Shown here: positions 1 to 8,658 of the stretch, piece by piece
Layout of the letters: each line of letters starts with the position of its first letter
Numbering within the stretch: the stretch's first letter is position 1
Source of the DNA: Edaphobacter bradus
GTDB lineage: Bacteria; Acidobacteriota; Terriglobia; Terriglobales; Acidobacteriaceae
Direction of reading: 5' to 3'
Length of the DNA: 64,000 nucleotides
NCBI RefSeq assembly: GCF_025685645.1
Contig: NZ_JAGSYF010000002.1
Location: forward strand, 1,426,907-1,490,906
Position numbers and translations under genes: made by a program
The notes under the pieces: model-generated
Databases searched by the model: none
Seen by the model: the letters and a program-made list of their open reading frames with translations, nothing else
What the model was told of the DNA's origin: nothing

Positions 1-1
1 T

Positions 2-88
2 CCCGCCACTGCAGAAAATGAGGGCGTAACACTCCTCGTCCGCGACGGCTTTGATGTTCGGGAATTGGATCAAGGGCTGCGCCGATAG
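2..88 (+). CDS. C-terminal end of an unidentified protein (partial)
   Basis: An open frame enters from the left edge of the window and stops at TAG 86-88, giving a tail that ends ...LLVRDGFDVRELDQGLRR. Only 28 residues are visible and no family can be named. It lies on the same strand as, and about 24 bp before, the next gene, so it is probably the upstream member of the same operon. Coding status rests only on the frame and position. Confidence 0.35.
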   Translation, partial: PATAENEGVTLLVRDGFDVRELDQGLRR

Positions 89-111
89 TGTCAAGTCTGG
101 AGGGAAAACGA

Positions 112-1440
112 ATGACGTTGGGAAGAGGGGCTATCGACGAACTGCCAGTCCGCATCGCACCGACTTCATCTATGCGAAACGGATCCGGCCGGGTCCGCTG
201 GTGGATCGCCTGGACGCTCTTCTTTTCGACGGTGACGAACTACATCAGCCGGCAGACCTTCTCGGTTCTGTCGCCGATGATCGCCCGCGAGTTCCACTTC
301 ACTCACACTGATCTCGCAAAGGTATTCGGCACGTTCCAGGTGTCGTACGCGCTGACGTGGCTTCTGGGCGGCATCCTGCTTGACGCAATTGGAGTGCAGC
401 TGGGGCTGGCCCTGGCGGCGATCCTCTGGTCGGTGGTCAACATCTTCACCGGATTCGCGAGCTCTGTTTTCGGATTTGCCGCCTTTCGCTTCATGCTCGG
501 AATCGGGGAAGGATTCAACTGGCCTGCCGCCAGCAAAACGGTGGCCGAATGGTTTCCGAGCCAGGAACGCAGCCTTGCGGTAGCAATCTTTGACAGCGGA
601 TCAAGTGTGGGGGGAGCCTTGGCTGCTATCGGCATTCCGTGGATTGCGTTGGCGCTGAGCTGGCGCTGGGCGTTCGCATTCTCGGGGCTGCTGGGATTCG
701 TTTGGCTCGTCGCGTGGTTTCGCGTCTACCATCCACTCGATCGTCATCCACGGGTAACGCGGGACGAAGCCGCCTACATCCGTTCCGGCCAGGAAGTGGC
801 CTGCAAGTCCGGCCTGCGCGGCCTGCAGCGGTATCTCCAGCTGATGAAAGATCCTAACGTGTGGGGCATTGTGTTGGGTCGCAGCCTTACCGATCCCATC
901 TGGTGGTTTTATGTTTTCTGGCTGCCCCAGTACTTGAGCGACGCGCGCGGATTCAGCCTGCGGAGCATCGCGCTGTTTGCCTGGATCCCATTCGTTGCCG
1001 CCGACATCGGCAACTTTACCGGTGGCTGGATTTCCAGCTACTGCATTAGGCGTGGCGTTCCGGTGGTTCGCGCGCGGAAGGCCGTTTGTGCTGTCAGCGT
1101 GATTCCGATTCTGGCTGGAGTACCAGCGGCCCATCTGCACAACGTGTACCTTGCGATGGCGCTGATATGCGTCGCCTTATGGGGTTTTGCCAGTTGGTCA
1201 ACCATGGGACTGACCTTGCCGTCGGATCTGTTTCCGCAGGATGTAGTTGCCACCGTTACAGGACTCAGCGGCTTTGCCGCCGGACTGATCGGGGCTGCGT
1301 TTACCTATGCCGTTGGTATCCTGGTCGACCGGTTTTCCTACGGTCCCGCCTTCCTTGCCGCTGGCTTGCTGCCGGTGGTTGCAACCATCTGTGTCTTCGC
1401 ACTTATTCGTCCAGTGAAGACCAAACCATTGAGTTACTAG
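112..1440 (+). CDS. MFS transporter, ExuT-like (hexuronate/sugar-acid:H+ symporter type)
   Basis: Inner-membrane major facilitator of 442 aa, the usual length for the anion:cation symporter family. It has about twelve hydrophobic segments. The first periplasmic stretch reads NYISRQTFSVLSPMI, the place where ExuT and related sugar-acid carriers have a similar Y-x-R-x-x-x-S element, and GIGEGFNWPAASKTVAEWF matches the conserved GxGE(A/G)xxxPA motif of helix 4. I start at ATG 112 because a strong GGAGGG (99-104) precedes it by 7 nt; the in-frame GTG at 88 has no such site. The following nagB-like gene is 82 bp downstream. Substrate is inferred from family only: hexuronates, sugar acids or amino sugars are all possible. 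Confidence 0.85.
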   Translation: MTLGRGAIDELPVRIAPTSSMRNGSGRVRWWIAWTLFFSTVTNYISRQTFSVLSPMIAREFHFTHTDLAKVFGTFQVSYALTWLLGGILLDAIGVQLGLALAAILWSVVNIFTGFASSVFGFAAFRFMLGIGEGFNWPAASKTVAEWFPSQERSLAVAIFDSGSSVGGALAAIGIPWIALALSWRWAFAFSGLLGFVWLVAWFRVYHPLDRHPRVTRDEAAYIRSGQEVACKSGLRGLQRYLQLMKDPNVWGIVLGRSLTDPIWWFYVFWLPQYLSDARGFSLRSIALFAWIPFVAADIGNFTGGWISSYCIRRGVPVVRARKAVCAVSVIPILAGVPAAHLHNVYLAMALICVALWGFASWSTMGLTLPSDLFPQDVVATVTGLSGFAAGLIGAAFTYAVGILVDRFSYGPAFLAAGLLPVVATICVFALIRPVKTKPLSY

Positions 1441-1522
1441 GTGCCAGCGGAGAGGATCGTCTGTCCCTGCCGCAACACTGACGTTACGTGAAAACAGCGA
1501 AGCAAATGATTAAGGAGAAGTG

Positions 1523-2311
1523 ATGAGCACGTTTACTACCGCAATCAAGCAATTCAAGTGTGGATCCATGAAAGTTGAGGTTCACGAGACGAGGCAGGCT
1601 GCAGGCCAGGCTGCAGCGGAGGCCGCAGCAACCGCATTCCGCCACGCGGGTCACGATGGCAAAGACATTCCAGTTATTTTTGCGACTGGCGCCTCGCAAC
1701 TGGAGACACTTCGCGCACTGACTCAGATCGGCAATATTCCCTGGGAGCGGGTGCAAGCCTTCCATATGGATGAATACGTGGGCATGGCGCCCGACCATCC
1801 AGCCTCGTTTCGCCGCTACCTGCATGAGAACCTGGTGCGAAAAGTTCCTCTGAAGCAATTCTACGAGATCGATGGAACTGAACCCGACCCAGCTCGCGTG
1901 TGCGAGGACTATGCGAGCGCTGTTCGAGCCGCCAGGCCTCAGGTATGCCTGTTGGGGATTGGCGAAAACGGACACCTGGCTTTCAACGATCCACACGTTG
2001 CGGACTTCTACGATCCTCTCGACGTGAAGATCGTGGATCTGGATGATCCGTGCCGCGTACAGCAAGCCGCGGAGGGCTGGTTCGAGAGCTTCGAGAAAGT
2101 GCCGCCCACGGCCATGACTCTTACGATCCCGACGCTGTTTCGTGTGCCCAGGCTGATCGCATCGGTGCCTGGCGTGCGAAAGGCCAGCATCGTCCGGCGC
2201 GCTCTTACAGAACCAATCTCACGCGATTGTCCGGCGACGATTCTTCGCACCCACCCGGATGCGACTCTCTTTCTCGATATGGAATCTGCGGCCGAACTGG
2301 ACGGATTTTAA
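1523..2311 (+). CDS. nagB: NagB-like glucosamine-6-phosphate deaminase family protein
   Basis: Cytoplasmic 262-aa enzyme of the NagB/6-phosphogluconolactonase fold, normal length. Visible family signatures are FHMDEYVGM (catalytic Asp region, near residue 72) and LLGIGENGHLAFNDP (the GlcN6P isomerase signature with the ring-opening His). Known NagB enzymes convert glucosamine-6-phosphate to fructose-6-phosphate and ammonia, but many non-Nag relatives sit in sugar loci, so the exact substrate is uncertain. The ATG at 1523 is preceded by AAGGAG (1512-1517); an in-frame GTG at 1520 is less likely. It lies between an MFS porter and a TonB receptor in an apparent catabolic operon. Confidence 0.8.
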   Translation: MSTFTTAIKQFKCGSMKVEVHETRQAAGQAAAEAAATAFRHAGHDGKDIPVIFATGASQLETLRALTQIGNIPWERVQAFHMDEYVGMAPDHPASFRRYLHENLVRKVPLKQFYEIDGTEPDPARVCEDYASAVRAARPQVCLLGIGENGHLAFNDPHVADFYDPLDVKIVDLDDPCRVQQAAEGWFESFEKVPPTAMTLTIPTLFRVPRLIASVPGVRKASIVRRALTEPISRDCPATILRTHPDATLFLDMESAAELDGF

Positions 2312-2390
2312 TCAACTCTCGATCGAGCGCAATGGCAGCCAACAGCCATGCAGCACGCAAGCCTATTCAACTGGAGGAACGGGACCACAA

Positions 2391-5300
2391 ATGAAACGCA
2401 CGATTCTCGCTTATTGTCTCGCCTTTTCATCGCTGTCGACGGTTACCGTCTCCGGCAATCTTGCGCGCGCGCAGGCTGTCGCAAGTGCGCAGATCTCCGG
2501 CGTCGTGACGGATGCCTCGGGGGCTGCCATACCTGGTGCGACGATCACCGCAACGCAAATCGCAACCGCCACTGTCAGGACGACGGTAAGCAGCGCCAAC
2601 GGAATCTATGTATTGTCAGCTCTCCCCATTGGACCTTATAAGCTGCGAGTGGCAGCGCAGGGATTCGAAACGTATATTCAGACCGGGATCACCCTCCAGG
2701 TCAACGAGAGCCCAAAAGTCAATATCACCCTCAACGTGGGACAGGTCACCGAGCAGGTGGTTGTGAACTCGGAAGCTGCCATGGTACAGACCGACACGAC
2801 GTCCGTTTCGCAGGTGATTGACCAGGCGCGAATGACCGAGCTTCCGCTCAACGGTCGCCAGCCCACGGATCTCATCATGTTAGCAGGAGGAGCAACGGAT
2901 ACGCCTCCAAGGTACAGCGACTTGACCGGCAGCAAGAACTATAGCTCGGGCACCGCCATCTCTGTTTTCGGCGGGCAGTCTAACGGAACAAACTATCTGC
3001 TCGATGGCGGCGAGAATATCGACACTTTCTCCAACGTGAACCTTCCGTTGCCTTTCCCTGACGCGCTTCAGGAATTCAGCGTTGAGACCAGCTCGCTTTC
3101 GGCACGCTACGGCTCGCACCCGGGAGCCGTTGTGAACGCGGTAACAAAGTCCGGAACGAATCAGATTCACGGCAGTCTTTTCGAATTCGTTCGCAACGGG
3201 GCAGTCAACGCGGCAAACGCTTATAGCCACAAAGTTGACCCGTTAAAGAGAAATCAGTTCGGTGGAACCGTGGGCGGGCCGATCCTCAGGGGTAAAGTAT
3301 TCGGCTTTTTCGGACTTCAAGAAACGGTGACACGCACTACGCCTTCGGGGTATACCTCTTACCTGCCTACCCAGGCCGTACTGAATGGAGACTTTAGCAC
3401 GTTTGATGCCCTTGCCACGAACGGAGGATGTCAGGCGAAAGCAGCAGTCACGCTAAAAGATCCGAACGGAGGAACATTCGCAGGTAACAAGATTCCTACA
3501 TCCCGGTTCAATCAACAGGCGCTTAACCTCGTGAAGCATCTTCCCATGCCTACAGATCCGTGCGGGAAGCTTGTATATTCGATTCCACAGCCTCAGAGCG
3601 AGCGTCAGATTCTTGGCCGTGTTGACACCAATATCAGCGCGAGGCAGAACATCTTCGGCCACTATTTCAGCGGAGATTACCTGCGCCCCGGACACTATAG
3701 CGATTCGAATATCCTGCTAGCGCAAGTGTCCGGCGTGGTGGACCACAGCAAGTCCATCGTGATGGGCGACACCTACACAATCTCTCCTACCATTGTGAAC
3801 TCCGCCCACCTTGGCTATACGCGCTTGGCAGTTACGCGCGGACCGGCTCCAAATGGGATTAACCTTGCCTCACTGGGCGTAAATATTCCGTATCAACCTT
3901 TGTCTAACTTTCTTTCTCTTTCTGTCCCGTCATACTTTAGTGTCGGCTGCGGAACCTGCTCGTCGGCTAACCTGACTCAGAACAATATCCAGTTAGCAGA
4001 CGATATGGATATAGTTCGCGGACGGCAGCACATCTCGCTGGGAGTCGAATGGGTCAACCACAAAGACGTGATCGTGTTCTGGGGGTTGGCGGCCGGACAG
4101 TTCGGCTTTAGCAATAACAACACGGGAGACGCTCTCGCCGACTTCATGCTCGGCCTTCCGAGGAGCTTCACACAAGCAAACAAGCAGCGCTTTGATGGTA
4201 ACCAGAATTACTTCGGAGCGTACGTCCATGATGTCGTCCAATTCAATAAGAGATTGACCGCCCAGCTTGGCGTGCGCTGGGAGCCAAACCTGTGGGGAAA
4301 TGAAAGAGCCAACCGAATGCAGCACTTTGATATGGCTGCCTTCAACGTCGGTACCGTCAGCAACGTATATCCAAACGCCCCGGCTGGTTTGTTGTTTCCA
4401 GGGGATAAGGGCGTAGGGCAGACTTTTGCGCAGAACCATCCCTGGAAGTTCGAACCACGCGCGGGTATTTCCTGGGATCCTACAGGGACTGGCCACCAGA
4501 TTATTCGAGCCGGCTATGGGCTCTTCTATGATGTGCTGTCGCTGGGTTACTGGGAAGATCAAACAGCAGATGCTCCCTGGGGCTATCAAATTTCTCTGAA
4601 CAACCCTGTGGGAGGATTCTCAAATCCATGGGCTGGATATCCGGGGGGAAGTCCATTTCCGACTCCTCAACCGCCTTCCAGGAACGTGGCATTCCCGGCT
4701 CAAGGATCCTATATTACGTATCCGTCCAACATGCGCCAGATGTACACCAACCAGTGGAATCTGATGTATGAGATTCAGCCGTTCTCAAACTGGGTATTTT
4801 CCGCAGGGTATGTTGGTAACAAGACCATTCATGTTTTGAGCGGAGAGAACATTAATGCCTCTGTGTACGCACCGGGAAGCTGCCCCACGCCCAACGACCC
4901 TACGTCCACGGTCTGCGCCGCGCTCCGAAAGACGTCGAACTCGAGACGAGCGCTCTATTTGAAGAACCCGGCCCTTGGAGCGGTATATTCCGATATTAAC
5001 CAGGCCGACGACAACGGAATTGCGGGTTACAACGGCTTGCTTCTCAAAGGCCAGCATCGGTTCAGCTCGAACTATACGATTCTGGCGAACTACACCTACT
5101 CCCACTGCCTCGGCAACGCTGAATTCTCCACCGACTTCGCGTTTCAGCAGACGCAGGACCCCAATAATCTGAATGGCGAACGAGGCAACTGCAGCACCGA
5201 CATTCGGCATATCGCCAATATTTCGTTCGTTGGAGTGTCTCCTGCTCTTTCGAATCGTTTGGCTAACACTCTGGTCGGTCGCTGGAAGCTGTCGCCGATT

Positions 5301-5711
5301 GTGACCAGGCATAGTGGTACATGGTTTACCCCGAGTAGCGGTTTCGATTATTCTCTGACGAATATCAATAATGACCGCCCGAATCTGACGGGAAATCCCT
5401 ATCAACGCGATGTGAAGCATCTTACATGGCTCACTGCCACCGGATTTACCCCAAACGCATGGGGAACCTTTGGCAATGTCAGGCGGAATTCAGTGCGAGG
5501 CCCCGGATGGATAAACGTGAATGTGGCCTTGAGCAGGGAATTTGCTATCCGCGAACAGCAACGATTCGAATTCCGTTTCGAGGCGTTCAACCTTGCCAAC
5601 CACGCCAACTACAATAGCCTGAGCACTAACCTGTCGAGCAGCTCTTTTGGGAAGATTCAGGGCGCTGCCGATCCGCGCATTCTGCAGATCGCTGGGAAGT
5701 TCACGTTCTAA
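2391..5711 (+). CDS. TonB-dependent receptor, Oar-like, with N-terminal carboxypeptidase-regulatory domain
   Basis: Outer-membrane receptor of 1106 aa for uptake of large substrates. An N-terminal signal peptide (ends LARAQA) is followed by a carboxypeptidase-regulatory-like beta-sandwich (about residues 30-115: ISGVVTDASGAAIPGATI...), a plug with LPLNGRQPTDLI and DGGENID, then a long beta barrel ending in the aromatic residue of ...AGKFTF. The start is ATG 2391 with GGAGGA at 2373-2378; open frame upstream of it overlaps nagB and is not needed. There is no SusD-type lipoprotein neighbour, as usual in Acidobacteriota. The adjacent GH3, GH144 and GH59 genes suggest an oligosaccharide ligand. 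Confidence 0.9.
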   Translation: MKRTILAYCLAFSSLSTVTVSGNLARAQAVASAQISGVVTDASGAAIPGATITATQIATATVRTTVSSANGIYVLSALPIGPYKLRVAAQGFETYIQTGITLQVNESPKVNITLNVGQVTEQVVVNSEAAMVQTDTTSVSQVIDQARMTELPLNGRQPTDLIMLAGGATDTPPRYSDLTGSKNYSSGTAISVFGGQSNGTNYLLDGGENIDTFSNVNLPLPFPDALQEFSVETSSLSARYGSHPGAVVNAVTKSGTNQIHGSLFEFVRNGAVNAANAYSHKVDPLKRNQFGGTVGGPILRGKVFGFFGLQETVTRTTPSGYTSYLPTQAVLNGDFSTFDALATNGGCQAKAAVTLKDPNGGTFAGNKIPTSRFNQQALNLVKHLPMPTDPCGKLVYSIPQPQSERQILGRVDTNISARQNIFGHYFSGDYLRPGHYSDSNILLAQVSGVVDHSKSIVMGDTYTISPTIVNSAHLGYTRLAVTRGPAPNGINLASLGVNIPYQPLSNFLSLSVPSYFSVGCGTCSSANLTQNNIQLADDMDIVRGRQHISLGVEWVNHKDVIVFWGLAAGQFGFSNNNTGDALADFMLGLPRSFTQANKQRFDGNQNYFGAYVHDVVQFNKRLTAQLGVRWEPNLWGNERANRMQHFDMAAFNVGTVSNVYPNAPAGLLFPGDKGVGQTFAQNHPWKFEPRAGISWDPTGTGHQIIRAGYGLFYDVLSLGYWEDQTADAPWGYQISLNNPVGGFSNPWAGYPGGSPFPTPQPPSRNVAFPAQGSYITYPSNMRQMYTNQWNLMYEIQPFSNWVFSAGYVGNKTIHVLSGENINASVYAPGSCPTPNDPTSTVCAALRKTSNSRRALYLKNPALGAVYSDINQADDNGIAGYNGLLLKGQHRFSSNYTILANYTYSHCLGNAEFSTDFAFQQTQDPNNLNGERGNCSTDIRHIANISFVGVSPALSNRLANTLVGRWKLSPIVTRHSGTWFTPSSGFDYSLTNINNDRPNLTGNPYQRDVKHLTWLTATGFTPNAWGTFGNVRRNSVRGPGWINVNVALSREFAIREQQRFEFRFEAFNLANHANYNSLSTNLSSSSFGKIQGAADPRILQIAGKFTF

Positions 5712-5718
5712 CCTCCAT

Positions 5719-5781
5719 ATGGCCTCCTCTCCCCGCTCACGTGGTGTCTGTACATCAGGTGAGCAGGGAGAAGGGGGCCAT
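5719..5781 (+). terminator. Long imperfect hairpin after the TonB receptor gene
   Basis: Eight bases after the receptor stop codon, a left arm of about 22 nt beginning ATGGCC and ending GCTCAC can pair with the right arm GTGAGC...GGCCAT across an 18-nt loop, with a few mismatches. It is followed by TTTCGT rather than a clean T run. It probably ends or attenuates receptor transcripts before the GH3 gene, or protects the 3' end. Confidence 0.5.
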
Positions 5782-5994
5782 TTCGTATCTGAAGCCATCA
5801 GGAGCCTGCACGCTCGCCAACTGGGACTTTCTCGGGCCACAGTGTCAGTTCTGCCTAACTTTGTCGAACATGCATCCACAAGCGTTGCGCAACGGCTTTA
5901 GCAGACGCCGTGTGAAAGCATTCAACGATCAGACAGCAAATTAACGTATACGCGTCCCTTACGACCTGGATGCGTGAACTGAAGGAGTAGAAGA

Positions 5995-8442
5995 ATGATT
6001 CATTCGACAAGCGAGCGGTTGCATGTGCCTAAGAATTTGTCGTGCCGTGCAATCCTGCTCTGCTTCAGTATTGTTGCTTTTCATGGTTTGAGCACAGCAC
6101 AACTGTCCCGACTTCAGGGCGGGGAAGCTGCTGCACAAGAACAGTCGAAGCGCCCTAATGTCCAGCTTGCGGATCCAAAGCTGGAAGCCCGGGTGAATGA
6201 GCTTCTACAAAAGATGACCCTGGAGGAAAAGATTGGACAGCTTGTTCAGTATCATGCTGACGATCACGTTGCTCCGCCGCGATCTCCGGGGGCGGGCAAA
6301 GCAGCCAATGCAACTGCGAACCTCGCAGCCAATCCTGTGACCCACGTTAAAGTGGATGCTTTTCGACTTGCCGAAACTGGAATGCTCGGTTCGACGTTGA
6401 ACACCATTGGAGCGGAGCGCACGAACAAACTTCAGCATGCGGCAGTCGAGAAGAGTCGACTCCACATTCCTCTACTCTTCGGGGCCGATGTCATTCACGG
6501 TTTTCGGACGGTATACCCCGTGCCGTTAGGGCTGGCAGCCAGCTTTGATCCTGATCTTGTTTCATCGCTTTCGCACATGGCCGCGGAAGAGGCCACGACC
6601 GCTGGAGTTCGTTGGTTCTATTCACCGATGGTAGACATCAGCCGCGATGCACGCTGGGGACGGTCAACGGAAGGAGCAGGAGAAGATCCCTACCTTGGCT
6701 CAGCGATGGCGAGAGCTTATGTGAAGGGCTATCAGGGGAATGACCTCTCGCAGCCAGGCAATGTTGCGGTGTCCGTAAAGCACTTTGCCGCCTACGGTGC
6801 AGCCGAGGCGGGCAGAGAATACAACACGACGGACATGTCGGAGATCACCCTGCGACAGGTTTATCTGCAACCCTACAAGGCTGCTGTTGAGGCCGGGGCC
6901 GCGACGCTGATGAGTGCGTTTAACTCCCTCAATGGAGTTCCATCCTCGGCGAATCCGTTTCTTCTTACAAAGATCCTTCGCGACGAGTGGAAGTTCGATG
7001 GCTTTGTAGTAAGCGACTTTACAGCGGTGATGGAGTTGACACATCACGGCATCGCTCTCGACGCGGCGTCGGCAACGAGCAAGGCACTCACCGCGGGTGT
7101 GGATGTCGATATGATGTCGCACTACTACGATACCGAACTCCCTGAACTGGTTCGGTCGGGCAAGGTTCCAATGGCAGTTGTGGATGAAGCCGTTCGTAGA
7201 GTCTTGCGAGTGAAGTTTGCCCTGGGTCTTTTCGAGCATCCGTATGCTGAGGGGACCGAGGTTACGGCTGCTGTTACGGAACATAGACCACTGGCGCGCA
7301 AAGCGGCGGAGGAATCGTTTGTTCTTCTGAAGAATGAAAAGCTGGCGAGCGGCACCCCTGTTCTTCCACTCCAGCCCAGCGTTAGGAGAATCGCTCTCAT
7401 TGGCCCCCTGGCAGATAGTGCCTCCAATATGGGTGGTGCGTGGGGAGGGGCGGGACAACATAGCGACGTGATCACCGTTAAAGCTGCGTTGGAAGAGCGC
7501 TCTCAACGAGAAGGCCGTTCGCTCATCTATGCCAAGGGCACAGAGATCTCTGGTGATTCCGAAGCCGACATTGTGGCGGCCGTAGAAGCAGCCAAAGCGT
7601 CAGACGTCGCGATTCTCGCGCTGGGCGAATCCAATCAAATGAGCGGAGAAGCGGGGTCCCGCGCACACCTCGATCTGCCGGGCAAGCAACAGAAGCTTCT
7701 TGAAGCCGTAGCTGCCACCGGGAAGCCAATTGTTTTACTCGTATTCTCCGGTCGTCCCCTGGTCCTGGACTGGGCCGCCAGAAATGTGTCAGCAATTATG
7801 GCGGTCTGGTTTCCCGGCGTTGAAGCCGGTCCGGCAATCGCAGATGTCCTATATGGCGATGTGTCGCCCAGCGGCAAACTTCCCATGAGCTTTCCGCGTG
7901 CTGTGGGGCAGGAGCCGCTCTATTACAACCAGTTGCCGACCGGGCGGCCACCAATGGATGCCGATCTCTCAAACCCGCCAACATCGAACTCCCGCTTCAT
8001 CTCCCGTTACATCGATGTCCCAAACGACGCGCTCTTCGCCTTCGGGCATGGTCTTTCCTACACCCAATTCGCTTACTCTGGGGTCCGGCTATCCAAGCCA
8101 GGTATCCAGCTTAAGCAGGTTACTGAAAATGGGACCTCACCGTTGATCATCGCTACGGCAACGATTTCGAACACTGGAAATCGGAGGGCAACGGAAGTGG
8201 TGCAGTGTTACGTCAGAAATCTAGGTGCGAGCATTGAACAGCCTGTAAGAAGTTTGAAGGGATTCCAGCGGGTGACTCTCAATCCCGGTGAATCGAGAGA
8301 TGTGACCTTTAATCTGGGCTTTGATGAGCTCGCCTTCTACAACATTCACAGCAAAGCAGTGATGGAGCCAACGGAGTACACCGTCTGGATCGGCGGTAGC
8401 TCACTTGCAACGGAGAATGCTAAATTTACCGTTGCCCCTTAA
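5995..8442 (+). CDS. bglX: Secreted GH3 beta-glucosidase (BglX-like)
   Basis: Glycoside hydrolase family 3, 815 aa, with a hydrophobic leader in the first ~37 residues, so periplasmic or secreted. Family 3 enzymes cleave terminal beta-linked glucose, xylose or related sugars with retention. The N-terminal barrel contains RWGRSTEGAGEDPYL and the nucleophile segment GFVVSDF (Asp341, Ser-Asp motif as in BglX). The C-terminal alpha/beta sandwich and the fibronectin-like domain (VVQCYVRNLG...PVRSLKGFQRV) are complete. The start ATG has AAGGAG about 8 nt upstream. Gene order suggests it finishes oligosaccharides produced by the GH144 enzyme next door. Sugar specificity cannot be read from the sequence. 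Confidence 0.9.
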   Translation: MIHSTSERLHVPKNLSCRAILLCFSIVAFHGLSTAQLSRLQGGEAAAQEQSKRPNVQLADPKLEARVNELLQKMTLEEKIGQLVQYHADDHVAPPRSPGAGKAANATANLAANPVTHVKVDAFRLAETGMLGSTLNTIGAERTNKLQHAAVEKSRLHIPLLFGADVIHGFRTVYPVPLGLAASFDPDLVSSLSHMAAEEATTAGVRWFYSPMVDISRDARWGRSTEGAGEDPYLGSAMARAYVKGYQGNDLSQPGNVAVSVKHFAAYGAAEAGREYNTTDMSEITLRQVYLQPYKAAVEAGAATLMSAFNSLNGVPSSANPFLLTKILRDEWKFDGFVVSDFTAVMELTHHGIALDAASATSKALTAGVDVDMMSHYYDTELPELVRSGKVPMAVVDEAVRRVLRVKFALGLFEHPYAEGTEVTAAVTEHRPLARKAAEESFVLLKNEKLASGTPVLPLQPSVRRIALIGPLADSASNMGGAWGGAGQHSDVITVKAALEERSQREGRSLIYAKGTEISGDSEADIVAAVEAAKASDVAILALGESNQMSGEAGSRAHLDLPGKQQKLLEAVAATGKPIVLLVFSGRPLVLDWAARNVSAIMAVWFPGVEAGPAIADVLYGDVSPSGKLPMSFPRAVGQEPLYYNQLPTGRPPMDADLSNPPTSNSRFISRYIDVPNDALFAFGHGLSYTQFAYSGVRLSKPGIQLKQVTENGTSPLIIATATISNTGNRRATEVVQCYVRNLGASIEQPVRSLKGFQRVTLNPGESRDVTFNLGFDELAFYNIHSKAVMEPTEYTVWIGGSSLATENAKFTVAP

Positions 8443-8658
8443 CTGTCTGTCTGCGTTCAGGTTTTGTATGGGACACATTCATGCGTCGAGGCCTTCGATG
8501 TGCACGGCGTTGGGAGTCAGTCGGCGAGCATTGAAGTGCCCTAGTGGCGCCGTGCTTGGGACCTGATCAGCGCGACGTTCTCACCAAGTCGTTCGGTGCA
8601 TGAACAATTTGCACCAGAGCCCGAACAATTCCCCACACCAAAACCAGATGGAGGATCG

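Noticed and set aside
1..8. TCCCGCCA at the window start, as in the tRNA-like fragment at 44643-44650
   Set aside because: Eight shared bases with no T-arm visible. It lies inside an open reading frame and cannot be distinguished from chance.
88..111. GTG 88 as the start of the first MFS gene
   Set aside because: It overlaps the upstream stop codon and lacks a ribosome site, whereas ATG 112 has GGAGGG at ideal spacing.
5941..5953. TTAACGTATACGC upstream of the GH3 gene as another operator box
   Set aside because: It shares only part of the core (TAACGTA-AC) and has no clear promoter before it, too weak to include in the regulon.
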